Of a stretch of DNA of 64,000 nt, positions 54,115 through 62,589 are shown in pieces (positions within the stretch are counted from its first letter, which is position 1; each line of letters opens with the position of its first letter). The DNA comes from an uncultured Halocynthiibacter sp. Its GTDB lineage: Bacteria > Pseudomonadota > Alphaproteobacteria > Rhodobacterales > Rhodobacteraceae. Location: the NCBI GenBank assembly GCA_947503035.1, contig CANNCD010000002.1, positions 62,001-126,000 on the forward strand, read 5' to 3'. The position numbers and the translations under genes are program-made. The notes beneath the pieces are model-generated. The model was not told the origin of the DNA and searched no databases. It was given only the letters and a program-made list of their open reading frames with translations.

Positions 54115-54143
54115 GATATACGCCCATGATCCCAAAACTGCAA
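54115..54143 (-). promoter_or_regulatory. Housekeeping promoter of rimP-nusA operon
   Basis: On the minus strand TTGCAG (54143-54138), a 17-base spacer, and TATATC (54120-54115): a good sigma-70-type pair. It lies in the gap between pip and the rimP leader. The start point would be near 54108, giving an 88-base leader that includes the terminator-like hairpin. Confidence 0.6.
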
Positions 54144-54156
54144 GGGGGTTTGGCGA

Positions 54157-55146
54157 TTATACCCCAAGTCGTGCACGGCTATGCCCAAGACGATCCATAA
54201 TCCGCACCAGTTCACGGGTAATTCCGGTTTCAGACAGGGCGTGACCCGCGTCCCGCACCATGACCAATTCGCAGGTCGAAATGGAATCAGCAATCTCGTA
54301 GGCCGCGCGTGGCGGCGTGATCATGTCATATCGCCCCTGAACAATCGCGGTGGGGATATGGGAGATCTTGGGCATATCGCGCAGGATTTGCCCGTCGGTT
54401 TCCAGAAAGCCCCCATTAAAGAAATAGTGGTTCTCAAGCCGCGCAAAGGCCCGCGCGTACTCTGCGCTTGGCACACCTGACACGCCGTTCGCACCAATGG
54501 ACGCCAATGCGTTTTCCCATCTACTCCAAGCCTGCGCGTATTTCACCTGCGCGGCGGGATCGTCGGAAAACAGCCGCTTGTGATAGGCTGCGATCATGTC
54601 GTTCTGTTCATCCGCAGGAATTAAAGACGCAAAGGCATTCCATTGATCCGGCCAAAACGCCCCTGCACCACCGCCATAGAACCAATCAAGTTCACGCTGC
54701 ATCATCAGAAACACACCGCGCAAAATCAGATGCCCCACGCGTTCGGGATGCGTCTGCGCATAGATCAACGCAAGCGTGGCGCCCCAGCTTCCACCAAAGA
54801 CAAACCACCGCTCAATGCCCAGCGCCGTGCGAATGCGTTCAATGTCCGCAACAAGGTCCCAAGTGGTGTTGTGCTCAATTGCGGCATGGGGCGTTGAACG
54901 ACCACAGCCGCGCTGATCAAACAAAATGACACGATAAATCGCAGGATCAAAAAACCGCCGCATCGCGGGGCTACAGCCGCCACCTGGCCCGCCATGCAGG
55001 ATGATCACCGGAATGCCATCGGGCGCGCCGCATTGTTCAACATAGACCTGATGGCCGTCGCCAACATCCATCATCCGCTGATCAAACGGATGAATCGCGG
55101 GATAAAGATACTCGGATGCGCTTTTTTGACCTGCAGTTTTGTTCAT
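54157..55146 (-). CDS. pip: Proline iminopeptidase (prolyl aminopeptidase)
   Basis: A 329-residue alpha/beta hydrolase. HGGPGGG (residues 51-57) forms the oxyanion hole, Ser120 is in the nucleophile elbow GGSWGATLAL, and the acid and histidine are in QGRYDMITPP and DAGHALSETG near the C-terminus. It releases N-terminal proline from peptides in the cytoplasm. The start is the ATG at 55146; a longer reading overlaps ubiG. It is divergent from ubiG. Confidence 0.92.
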   Translation of the reverse strand: MNKTAGQKSASEYLYPAIHPFDQRMMDVGDGHQVYVEQCGAPDGIPVIILHGGPGGGCSPAMRRFFDPAIYRVILFDQRGCGRSTPHAAIEHNTTWDLVADIERIRTALGIERWFVFGGSWGATLALIYAQTHPERVGHLILRGVFLMMQRELDWFYGGGAGAFWPDQWNAFASLIPADEQNDMIAAYHKRLFSDDPAAQVKYAQAWSRWENALASIGANGVSGVPSAEYARAFARLENHYFFNGGFLETDGQILRDMPKISHIPTAIVQGRYDMITPPRAAYEIADSISTCELVMVRDAGHALSETGITRELVRIMDRLGHSRARLGV

Positions 55147-55206
55147 AACATCACTATATAACCATAAAGAACGGGCCGCTATGCCCAGAAGACATCGGAG
55201 CCCAAA

Positions 55207-55944
55207 ATGACCAACACCGTCGATCCAGCCGAAATCGCCAAGTTCGAAGCCATGGCCCAAGAGTGGTGGGATCCAAACGGAAAATTCAAGCCTCTTCATA
55301 TGCTTAACCCTGTGCGGCTCGACTATATCACCTCGCAAATTTGTGCCGAATTTGGACGTGACATCGACGAGGATCGCCCATTTGACGGGCTTTCACTGAT
55401 CGATGTTGGCTGCGGCGGGGGTCTTGTGGCGGAACCGATGGCGCGGCTTGGTGCAACGGTGACTGGCATCGATGCGGGTGGTCAGAACATTCCTGTGGCG
55501 CAACTTCACGCCGAATCGCAGGGGTTGGAGATCGATTACCGACACACCGCGGCCGAGACGCTGGTGGAAACGGGCGCGCAATATGACGTGGTTCTTGCGC
55601 TTGAGATCATCGAACATGTCGCCGACCCAGTTGCGTTTTTGACGGCTTGTCGTGCGTTGACGAAACCGAACGGTTTGCTGATTTGTTCGACCATCAACCG
55701 AAATTTGAAAAGCTATGGAGCGTTGATCATTGGTGCCGAGTACATCCTGAACTGGCTACCAAAGGGGACCCACGAATGGTCGAAATTCATCACACCCGAA
55801 GAGCTGTTCGAACAGCTCCGCACGGCGGGTGTCGATCCCGTGGACAAAAAAGGGTTTGTCTTCAACCCGATCCGTTGGGACTGGTCCCTTTCAGATCGCG
55901 ATCTATCTGTGAACTACATCACAAGCAGCATCAACCGCCGCTAG
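55207..55944 (+). CDS. ubiG: Ubiquinone biosynthesis O-methyltransferase UbiG
   Basis: A 245-residue methyltransferase. [20 protein letters not shown] at the N-terminus and LNPVRLDYI are UbiG/Coq3 features. The SAM-binding motif [20 protein letters not shown] is at about 65-84. It performs both O-methylations in ubiquinone synthesis. The 3' end overlaps the convergent marR gene by 4 bases. Confidence 0.96.
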   Translation: MTNTVDPAEIAKFEAMAQEWWDPNGKFKPLHMLNPVRLDYITSQICAEFGRDIDEDRPFDGLSLIDVGCGGGLVAEPMARLGATVTGIDAGGQNIPVAQLHAESQGLEIDYRHTAAETLVETGAQYDVVLALEIIEHVADPVAFLTACRALTKPNGLLICSTINRNLKSYGALIIGAEYILNWLPKGTHEWSKFITPEELFEQLRTAGVDPVDKKGFVFNPIRWDWSLSDRDLSVNYITSSINRR

Positions 55945-56381
55945 TCCTCTTCCCCAAGGCGTTCGCGCAATTCGCGTAACACAGGCAGGGCGCCTTTCAC
56001 CTTGTCCCCGCCAATCGAATCGACCACCTCACCCACAATAGGCGCGATTGCAGCAAGGGCTGCATCGCGGGCCTGCTTGCCCGAAGGGCTAATCGCGACG
56101 AATTTACGGCGCGCATCATCCCAATCTGGGCGGATATGGATATGACCGGCCCACTCAAGCTTTGAAAGCGTGTTGGTCATCGCACCGCGGGTCACGTGAA
56201 ACGCCTTGGCCAGTTGCGCCGGAGAACGTTCGTCACCCGAACGCGCCAAATGGTTGAGAACCGAAAAGTGAGAAATTTCCATACCGTTTGGCAACGCCTT
56301 CGTCAGGCGCGATCTGGCCAATTGGTCAGCCATAAAGATTTCGCTAAAAAGCGCGATCGCAAGCTGGTCTGTTTCCGGCAT
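55941..56381 (-). CDS. MarR-family transcriptional regulator
   Basis: A 146-residue winged-helix protein. The HTH region is around [20 protein letters not shown], with the wing in [20 protein letters not shown]. MarR proteins usually repress their own and neighbouring genes and release DNA on ligand binding. A near-perfect inverted repeat lies 26 bases before its start. Targets and ligand are unknown; the gene it faces, ubiG, is only its convergent neighbour. Confidence 0.9.
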   Translation of the reverse strand: MPETDQLAIALFSEIFMADQLARSRLTKALPNGMEISHFSVLNHLARSGDERSPAQLAKAFHVTRGAMTNTLSKLEWAGHIHIRPDWDDARRKFVAISPSGKQARDAALAAIAPIVGEVVDSIGGDKVKGALPVLRELRERLGEED

Positions 56382-56406
56382 TTTGGGGCCCTAAGTCTGA
56401 AAAAGG

Positions 56407-56428
56407 ATGCAACATCAAGATGCTGCAT
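56407..56428. promoter_or_regulatory. Inverted repeat, probable MarR operator
   Basis: ATGCAACATC (56407-56416), AA, then GATGCTGCAT (56419-56428). The halves are complementary at nine of ten positions. It lies 26 bases upstream of the marR ATG, in the place of an autoregulatory operator. Nothing else palindromic of this quality is seen in the 109-base gap. Confidence 0.7.
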
Positions 56429-56490
56429 ACCTAATCACAGGAATGTCCTTCATAGCAATGGGGCAGACGCGCAAAGGGCGTTTAAAACGT

Positions 56491-56745
56491 CTAGCCAGCC
56501 AAGAGCGCATCAAGTTTTCCGGCATGCTCAAGCGCATTCATGTCGTCGAAACCGCCGACATGTGTTTGGCCGATATAGATCTGTGGCACAGTACGGCGAC
56601 CCGTCTTTTGGATCATCTGCTGTTTTTTCATAGAGTCGCGCGACACGTCGATTTCGGTGAACTTAACGCCCTTAGATTTCAACATGCGCTTGGCCGCGTG
56701 GCAATAGCCGCAAGTTGGTGATGTATATAGATGTACTGGCTGCAT
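56491..56745 (-). CDS. grxC: Glutaredoxin (GrxC type)
   Basis: An 84-residue glutaredoxin. The active site is C12-G-Y-C15 in TSPTCGYCHAAKRML; the usual GrxC motif is CPYC, so the second position is Gly instead of Pro. RRTVPQIYIGQTHVGGFDD gives the cis-Pro and glutathione-binding region. It reduces disulfides with glutathione. The ATG at 56745 is preceded by AAGGGGAA; six codons upstream is another in-frame ATG. It is 33 bases downstream of comF on the same strand. Confidence 0.92.
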   Translation of the reverse strand: MQPVHLYTSPTCGYCHAAKRMLKSKGVKFTEIDVSRDSMKKQQMIQKTGRRTVPQIYIGQTHVGGFDDMNALEHAGKLDALLAG

Positions 56746-56778
56746 GGTCTTCCCCTTGTTCAACTGGACTATAGGGAT

Positions 56779-57495
56779 TTATGCATTCGGTGCAACGCGC
56801 GCCAGAGTGATCACGCAAACGTCATGGGCCCCCGCCGCATATGCCGCACGGGAACAGGCCGAAAGCGTTGCGCCCGTCGTGAACACGTCATCTACCAACA
56901 CAACATGTCGATCCGCCATAAGGTCACCCCGCCGCGAATGTGGCTCAATCGCGCCACGCAGAATGTGCTCCCGCGCCTCGCGCCCCAATGCATCAAGAGA
57001 ATCGGTTGGGCGAACCCGAACCAACGCATCCAAACAATATCCATTTCCCGTCACACGTGCCAATTCGCGCGCAAGCAGGGCAGACTGGTTATATTTTCGT
57101 CGCAAAAGGCGCGCTCGATGAAGGGGTACAGGCACCAATAGGGTGTCTGGCCGCAAAATATCGGAGGCCGCGCCGGCCATCCACCCCGCAAACGACCGCG
57201 CAAGATCAAGCCGATCCCCGTGCTTAAACCCCAAGATCATACTGCGGGCCTGACCACCATAAATCACGGCAGAACGCCCGCGCGTCCATGCACGTTGTTC
57301 GGTCATGCACGTATCACAAAGCAATGCGTGGCCGTCGCTTTCGCCGGGGAGCGGAACACCGCAACAATCACACATGGCACCCGAGACAAACTGCGTTTCA
57401 GACCAGCAGCCACCGCAAAGCGCTCCCTCATCGGCGACCAAATCGCCGCAGGAGAGACATTGAGGGGGGTAAATCAGTCTCAGAGCACTTTGCAT
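56779..57495 (-). CDS. comF: ComF-family phosphoribosyltransferase-like protein
   Basis: A 238-residue protein. The N-terminal Cys pairs (CLSC at 14-17, CGGC at 27-30, CDCC, and CDTC) suggest a zinc-finger, and the C-terminal PRPP-loop VVLVDDVFTTGATLSACSRA near 194-213 is typical of the ComF/GntX family. ComF is linked with DNA uptake in competent bacteria; other members have unclear roles. It is followed by grxC and is divergent from the methyltransferase gene. Confidence 0.92.
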   Translation of the reverse strand: MQSALRLIYPPQCLSCGDLVADEGALCGGCWSETQFVSGAMCDCCGVPLPGESDGHALLCDTCMTEQRAWTRGRSAVIYGGQARSMILGFKHGDRLDLARSFAGWMAGAASDILRPDTLLVPVPLHRARLLRRKYNQSALLARELARVTGNGYCLDALVRVRPTDSLDALGREAREHILRGAIEPHSRRGDLMADRHVVLVDDVFTTGATLSACSRAAYAAGAHDVCVITLARVAPNA

Positions 57496-57538
57496 CCGGT
57501 TAGAACCCTTCTAGATTAGCGACAACAAAGGACGCCTC

Positions 57539-58363
57539 ATGAACCAGCCACCTGCACTTACGGATCGAAAACAGCTTGATCGCCAACGCGCGCGGGCCGC
57601 GACGAATCCTGCGTTGTTTTTGCAGGAAGACGCCGCATTTGAGATCCATGAAAGACTGCTTGAGGTTAATAGGCCGTTTACACGCACCGCAATCGTGACG
57701 CCTTTTCCGTCTGTGTGGCAGAATATCCGCCCCGATGCGACATTCGTAAGCGACACCGACAGGCTCGATCTAGAGGTTGGTGCCTTTGATCTGGTGATTC
57801 ACGCGATGTCTCTTCATTGGGCGAATGATCCTGTCGGACAGCTGATCCAATGTCGCCGCGCGTTGCGTCCTGATGGGATGTGCATTGTCGCCGCGTTTGG
57901 CGGGCAGACCTTATCCGAACTTCGCTCCGCGATGGCCGAGGCAGAAATCGCGATCACCGGAGGCATATCCCCGCGCGTTGCGCCCATGGGGGAAATTCGA
58001 GATCTCGGCGGGCTTTTGCAGCGGGCGGGGTTTGCCCTGCCGGTTGCCGACGGCGCGACCAAGACGGTGACCTATCGGGACGCGCTCCATCTTATGCGCG
58101 ACCTGCGGGCCATGGGCGAAGGCAACGCGCTGAATGCGCGCCGCAAGCAGCCCATGTCGCGACGCCTCTTCGACGAAACCGCCAAACGATATCATGCCGC
58201 ATTTGGCACCAATGACGGGCGCATCCCCGCGACCTTTGAGACCATATTCCTGACCGGTTGGGCCCCAGACGAAAGCCAGCAAAAGCCCCTTCGACCTGGG
58301 TCAGCAAAGACGCGTCTTGCGGATGCGCTTGAAACAACCGAAACTCCTCTTCCGAAATTTTGA
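57539..58363 (+). CDS. NDUFAF5/BioC-like SAM methyltransferase
   Basis: A 274-residue protein. RQRARAATNPALFLQEDAAF near the N-terminus is typical of the NDUFAF5/BioC-like group. The glycine-rich SAM motif is weak here. FDLVIHAMSLHWANDPVGQL and CRRALRPDGMCIVAAFGGQT form later methyltransferase motifs. The mitochondrial homologue NDUFAF5 hydroxylates an Arg of complex I, so the substrate in bacteria is uncertain. It ends 3 bases before hemH. Confidence 0.8.
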   Translation: MNQPPALTDRKQLDRQRARAATNPALFLQEDAAFEIHERLLEVNRPFTRTAIVTPFPSVWQNIRPDATFVSDTDRLDLEVGAFDLVIHAMSLHWANDPVGQLIQCRRALRPDGMCIVAAFGGQTLSELRSAMAEAEIAITGGISPRVAPMGEIRDLGGLLQRAGFALPVADGATKTVTYRDALHLMRDLRAMGEGNALNARRKQPMSRRLFDETAKRYHAAFGTNDGRIPATFETIFLTGWAPDESQQKPLRPGSAKTRLADALETTETPLPKF

Positions 58364-58366
58364 TCG

Positions 58367-59446
58367 ATGACCAAGATCACCCAAGAAGCGAAAGCAACTC
58401 GAATGACATCTGACCGACTGGCCCATGCGGGCGCTGACCATCCCCCCGTTAAACCGGCAAAAATCGGGGTTTTGCTTGCGAATCTTGGGACGCCTGATGC
58501 GACGGATTATTGGTCTATGCGCCGGTACCTGAACGAATTTTTGTCCGACAAACGTGTTGTGGATTTGCCCCGTTGGCTTTGGCTGCCGCTTTTGCGGATC
58601 GTCATCCTGACCAAACGTCCGTTTGCGTCCGGGGCAGCCTATGCAAGCATCTGGAACAACGAGGCGAATGAGAGCCCGCTGTTAACCATTACCAAGGCGC
58701 AAACCGCCGCGATTGAAGCCGCCTGTGCCGAGCATTATGGTGATGATGTGATGGTTGATTTTTGTATGCGCTATGGCAACCCGTCGGTGAAATCAAAGGT
58801 AAAAGAGATGACCAAAGCCGGCTGTGAGAAAATCCTGTTTTTCCCTCTCTACCCGCAATATGCCGGCCCAACGACGGCGACCGCAAACGATGCGTTTTTC
58901 CGTGCCTTGGCCGAGGAAAAATATCAGCCAGCCGTGCGCACCGCGCCGCAATACTTTGATCTTCCTGAATATATTGATGCACTGGCCGCATCAATCGAAC
59001 GCGCCTATGCGGATATCGAAACGCCCGATAAATTGGTCGTATCCTATCACGGTGTGCCAACACGGTATCTGATGGAGGGCGATCCGTATCATTGCTTCTG
59101 TCAGAAAACCACGCGCCTGTTGAAGGAACGTTTGGGCTGGGATGACACGCAAATCCTTACGACGTTCCAGTCGAAATTTGGCCGTGCAGAGTGGCTGACG
59201 CCCGCGACTGTGGATGAGGTAGCGCGCCTTGTGACCGAGGACAAAGTTAAGAAAATCGCCGTGGTTGCCCCTGCATTTTCTGCGGATTGCATCGAGACGC
59301 TCGAAGAGATCAACGAAGAGATCAAAGAGAGCTTTGAAGAGGCCGGTGGCGAGCAGTTCACCTATATTCCGTGCCTCAATGATGAACCCGCGCATATCGA
59401 TGCATTGATGAAGGTCATCAAAACCAACCTCGCGGGCTGGGCATAA
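58367..59446 (+). CDS. hemH: Ferrochelatase HemH
   Basis: A 359-residue protein. GVLLANLGTPDATDYWSMRR starts the domain near residue 34. His228 in VVSYHGVPTRY and the Glu in PAFSADCIETLEEI are the iron-site residues. It inserts Fe2+ into protoporphyrin IX to make haem. The first ATG at 58367 is used; an alternative ATG at 58403 would drop 12 residues. It is 3 bases after the methyltransferase stop and is followed by a stem-loop. Confidence 0.96.
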   Translation: MTKITQEAKATRMTSDRLAHAGADHPPVKPAKIGVLLANLGTPDATDYWSMRRYLNEFLSDKRVVDLPRWLWLPLLRIVILTKRPFASGAAYASIWNNEANESPLLTITKAQTAAIEAACAEHYGDDVMVDFCMRYGNPSVKSKVKEMTKAGCEKILFFPLYPQYAGPTTATANDAFFRALAEEKYQPAVRTAPQYFDLPEYIDALAASIERAYADIETPDKLVVSYHGVPTRYLMEGDPYHCFCQKTTRLLKERLGWDDTQILTTFQSKFGRAEWLTPATVDEVARLVTEDKVKKIAVVAPAFSADCIETLEEINEEIKESFEEAGGEQFTYIPCLNDEPAHIDALMKVIKTNLAGWA

Positions 59447-59468
59447 AAAAGGGCCCCGTTTGGGGCCC
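59445..59468. terminator. Terminator between hemH and the L,D-transpeptidase gene
   Basis: GGGCCCC (59451-59457) pairs with GGGGCCC (59462-59468) with a GTTT loop. Left of it is an A-run (59445-59450), which gives a T-run on the minus strand, so it fits best as terminator of the convergent L,D-transpeptidase mRNA. It may also weaken hemH read-through. Confidence 0.75.
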
Positions 59469-59477
59469 AATATTCCG

Positions 59478-60089
59478 TCAAATCAAGAGAACCTGTGTGC
59501 CGTTGTTGGCCAATGCGAAGAGCTCTTCGATGTGATAATTATACAGACCAATACAGCCCGACGATGAACGGCGACCGATCTTGCGCGTGTCGTGGGTGCC
59601 GTGAATCCGGTAATAGGTCCAACTTAGATAAAGCGCATGCGAGCCAAGTGGATTGTCTGGGCCAGGACCAACGACGGCAGGCAATTCTGGGTTCCGCTTC
59701 AACATGGACGGGGTTGGACGCCATGTTGGCCCGACGACCTTTTGGGTGATCGATGTGCGACCGCGGCGGGTCAGATCATCGGTCATAGGCACAGATGTCG
59801 GGTACAGTTTGTAGATGGATTCGTCTTCGTTCCAATAGTGCAGCGCGCGGGACGAAATATCGACCAAGATCGCACCGTTCTTGAGGTTGTCGAAATACGG
59901 TTGCCATTGAAGCGAGCGGAAGGACGACGCGTTACGAACCACGGATTTGCTAATCTCTTGTTCGAACTCGACGCTCTCGGTGCCGGTCGCATCCTGTGCG
60001 ATTGCAGGTGCCGCCAATGTGGTCGCAGCCGCAGCCGTGGTCCCAAGGAACCGGCGGCGGGTTAGAAAACGATCGTTCGTATTACTCAT
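59478..60089 (-). CDS. Tat-exported L,D-transpeptidase (YkuD family)
   Basis: A 203-residue protein with a twin-arginine signal (TRRRFLGTTAAAAT, about 10-30, ending in APAIAQ). The YkuD catalytic region runs YRIHGTHDTRKIGRRSSSGC with His163 and Cys179, followed by IGLYN. L,D-transpeptidases make 3-3 peptidoglycan cross-links or attach proteins to the wall in the periplasm. It is convergent with hemH. Length and motif order are standard. Confidence 0.9.
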   Translation of the reverse strand: MSNTNDRFLTRRRFLGTTAAAATTLAAPAIAQDATGTESVEFEQEISKSVVRNASSFRSLQWQPYFDNLKNGAILVDISSRALHYWNEDESIYKLYPTSVPMTDDLTRRGRTSITQKVVGPTWRPTPSMLKRNPELPAVVGPGPDNPLGSHALYLSWTYYRIHGTHDTRKIGRRSSSGCIGLYNYHIEELFALANNGTQVLLI

Positions 60090-60254
60090 GACGTGAATCC
60101 ATTCAGAACATTCAATTTCACTAGTATATATTGCGTTAATGCCTCAGTCGCAATTCAAACAAGCGTGAGATCGCCTAGTTGGCGACATTCGCGCTTGGCA
60201 TGTTCGAATTGCACGCTATAGACAGGTCTATGTCCACTTTAAGGGGTAGAACAC

Positions 60255-60800
60255 ATGAAAAGCGCGCTCATTCTGGCACTTGCAACAACGATTGGTTTGG
60301 CTGCCTGTACAACAACGACCCCAACGACGTCTCTTGGGCCGAACGGTTTGCCTCTCCCTCAGGTGTACAAAATCCGCGCCGGCCAAGAGGCCAAGATCCA
60401 GTTCCGCTTTCTTGATTCGGTAAACACGTTGCGCTCTGCGGCAGGTGCATCGCCACTTGCTCTTAGTGCACAACTTAATGCGGCTGCGTTGACGCATTCC
60501 CGCGATATGGCCGTTCAGAACCGCGCTTGGCACTTTGGATCAGACGGGTCTTCGCCGCTTGATCGCGTTGCGCGCACTGGATACATCGGCACGCTGGCCG
60601 GTGAAAACATCTCAGAAACGTATGAGACCGAGCTTGAAACCCTGTCCGCATGGATGGACGACCCAAACACGCGAGCCGTGGTCCTGAACCCTGAGGCAAC
60701 CGATCTGGGCTTTCAGTGGGTTCAAGAGGCAAACGGCAAAATCTGGTGGACAATGGTCACCGCGACCAAAGCCACCATCGCATCTGAGTTTGGATTTTAA
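60255..60800 (+). CDS. CAP-domain (SCP/PR1-like) lipoprotein
   Basis: A 181-residue lipoprotein with lipobox GLAAC and Cys18. The CAP/SCP domain includes VNTLRSAAGASPLALSAQLN, AALTHSRDMAVQNRAWHFGS and GENISETYETELETLSAWMD, ending in GFQWVQEANGKIWWTMVTAT. Bacterial CAP proteins are secreted or surface proteins with unclear biochemical roles. Two L,D-transpeptidase-type genes flank it, suggesting an envelope or cell-wall setting. Its 3' end overlaps the second one by 4 bases, convergently. Confidence 0.9.
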   Translation: MKSALILALATTIGLAACTTTTPTTSLGPNGLPLPQVYKIRAGQEAKIQFRFLDSVNTLRSAAGASPLALSAQLNAAALTHSRDMAVQNRAWHFGSDGSSPLDRVARTGYIGTLAGENISETYETELETLSAWMDDPNTRAVVLNPEATDLGFQWVQEANGKIWWTMVTATKATIASEFGF

Positions 60801-61294
60801 GGTTTCGTCGGGAAGATCGAAATCGGCGTCCCAACGCGTACCATGGAATAGATTTCCTCGATCTCGTCATTCGTGACCGAAATACAACCCCACGTCCAAT
60901 CACCCACGCGGCCGATTCCACCTTGGCCGTGGATAAAGATGTCTCCGCCTGGGCTTTGGCCCAGCGCACGCGCTTCGGCTCTGTCCTGTGCATTCGGGTA
61001 TGAGATTTTCAACGACAGATGATAGCGCGATGCGGGATTCAAGTAGCTGATATAGTAGGTGCCTTCAGGCGTTTTTCCATCGCCCTCGACCTTTTTGTCG
61101 CCAACAGGCGCAAACCCGAGATCAAAGTCGTACTTCCGTAGAACCCGTTTATCATGCATCAGGTACATCTTACGTTCGTCTTTATAGACAACGATATGTG
61201 TCACCTCTGCGCCAGAGTACTGACGGAACTTTCCGCCACAACTCGCCAAGATCGAAATCAAAGCGAGGGTCGCGATTATTTTTACTGCTCGCAT
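60797..61294 (-). CDS. L,D-transpeptidase-family lipoprotein
   Basis: A 165-residue protein with lipobox ILASC (Cys19). The YkuD-type domain has KTPEGTYYISYLNPASRYH and the catalytic stretch IFIHGQGGIGRVGDWTWGCI with His122 and Cys137. Lipid anchoring would place it at the inner or outer membrane, whereas the neighbour at 59.5 kb is Tat-exported and soluble. It likely modifies peptidoglycan. Transcription is convergent with the CAP gene. Confidence 0.88.
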   Translation of the reverse strand: MRAVKIIATLALISILASCGGKFRQYSGAEVTHIVVYKDERKMYLMHDKRVLRKYDFDLGFAPVGDKKVEGDGKTPEGTYYISYLNPASRYHLSLKISYPNAQDRAEARALGQSPGGDIFIHGQGGIGRVGDWTWGCISVTNDEIEEIYSMVRVGTPISIFPTKP

Positions 61295-61359
61295 CTAACT
61301 GCCCTTATTTTTTGGCTTCGTGTACACGAATTGCCTACGTTGGGCTAGAGTGAAGCAGA

Positions 61360-62589
61360 TCACTTTTTCGCGCGTGTGAAACCGGCGGCGACTTCGGTGT
61401 GCGGCGACCAACGGAATTGATCCACCACTGTCACGGGGCCCATTTCATATCCCGCATCGACCAAAATTTTCGCGTCGCGGGCAAAGGTGACAGGATTACA
61501 AGACACTGCCGAAATGATCGGCACGGCGGCCTCTGCTAAAATGCGCATCTGGGCCTCGGCGCCAGCGCGGGGTGGATCGATGACCACGGCATCAAACCCT
61601 TTGAATTCATCCTCCAAAAGGGGACGACGGAACAGATCGCGCGTTTCCGTTGTCACCCGTTTCAGACCCTGCGCACGACGCCAACCGGTATCAAGCGCCG
61701 TCATCATATCTGCCACGCCTTCGACGGCGTGAACCTCGGAATGCGCCGCGATGGGCAACGAAAACGTGCCGCAACCGGCGAACAGGTCGACAACACGCTT
61801 TGCGCCGGAAACCGTCTCTAATACGTGGGAAACAAGGGTATTTTCACCGTGCTCGGTCGCCTGAAGGAACGAACCGGACGGGGGCGTGACATGCGCGGCG
61901 CCGAACGCCTGAGCAGGGGCGGAATTTGTTGCAACGGCCTCGCCATCCCACGCCAACCGCGCAAGACCCGCCTGCCCTGCAAACACGGCCAAATCAATCC
62001 GAAGCTGCCCATCAAGCGGCTTGCCACCCTTCACAGCGACATCCAGACCAGACAGCGACCAAGTTACGGAAATGCTAAGCTCACCCTTGCGGGAGCCGAA
62101 CGCCACCGCGAGCTTTTCAAGGATCGGCATTGCCGCCCTAAGTTCGGGCTTCACAAGTGTACAGTCAGGCACATCTATGATCGTATCCGAGGCGCGTGCA
62201 TGAAACCCAATCAACGCGCCCTTTTTGGTGCGTTTTGCAGAAAACGTAGCGCGACGGCGGCTTTGGGCAGGGGATGTTTCAATATCAGTCAGCGTAAACG
62301 CAAGGCCCTGCGCGGTCAGAGCGCCGGCAACGATCGACTTTTTCCAATCTGCTACGAACGACTCAGACGCATGTTGAAGGCTACATCCGCCACAGCTTTT
62401 GTAATGGCGGCAAGGCGCCTTAACACGATCATCTGACGGTACCAGAATACGCGGAGCGGCCATTTTCCCGTCCACGACCTCGCCTTCGACCTCTTCACCG
62501 GGCAGGGCCATGTTGACGAAAACGGGGCCGTCGGGGCCCTGTGCAATTGCATCACCTAGATGCCCAAGTCGTTCAATCGTCAGTTTCAT
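61360..62589 (-). CDS. RlmD/TrmA-family RNA m5U methyltransferase
   Basis: A 409-residue SAM-dependent RNA methyltransferase. An N-terminal OB-like domain (about 1-50) leads to Cys60, Cys66 and Cys69 (CRHYKSCGGCSLQH), which with a later Cys form a 4Fe-4S site. The C-terminal SAM domain has VVDLFAGCGTFSLPIA, VIDPPRAGAEAQMRI and the catalytic Cys in ISAVSCNPVTFARDA. The family methylates uridine-5 in 23S rRNA or tRNA; which target applies here is not decidable by eye. It overlaps the ABC exporter gene by 4 bases. Confidence 0.92.
   Translation of the reverse strand: MKLTIERLGHLGDAIAQGPDGPVFVNMALPGEEVEGEVVDGKMAAPRILVPSDDRVKAPCRHYKSCGGCSLQHASESFVADWKKSIVAGALTAQGLAFTLTDIETSPAQSRRRATFSAKRTKKGALIGFHARASDTIIDVPDCTLVKPELRAAMPILEKLAVAFGSRKGELSISVTWSLSGLDVAVKGGKPLDGQLRIDLAVFAGQAGLARLAWDGEAVATNSAPAQAFGAAHVTPPSGSFLQATEHGENTLVSHVLETVSGAKRVVDLFAGCGTFSLPIAAHSEVHAVEGVADMMTALDTGWRRAQGLKRVTTETRDLFRRPLLEDEFKGFDAVVIDPPRAGAEAQMRILAEAAVPIISAVSCNPVTFARDAKILVDAGYEMGPVTVVDQFRWSPHTEVAAGFTRAKK

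Noticed and set aside
55147-55338. N-terminal extension of pip
   Set aside because: It runs through the ubiG start region and has no hydrolase similarity; the ATG at 55146 begins the known fold.
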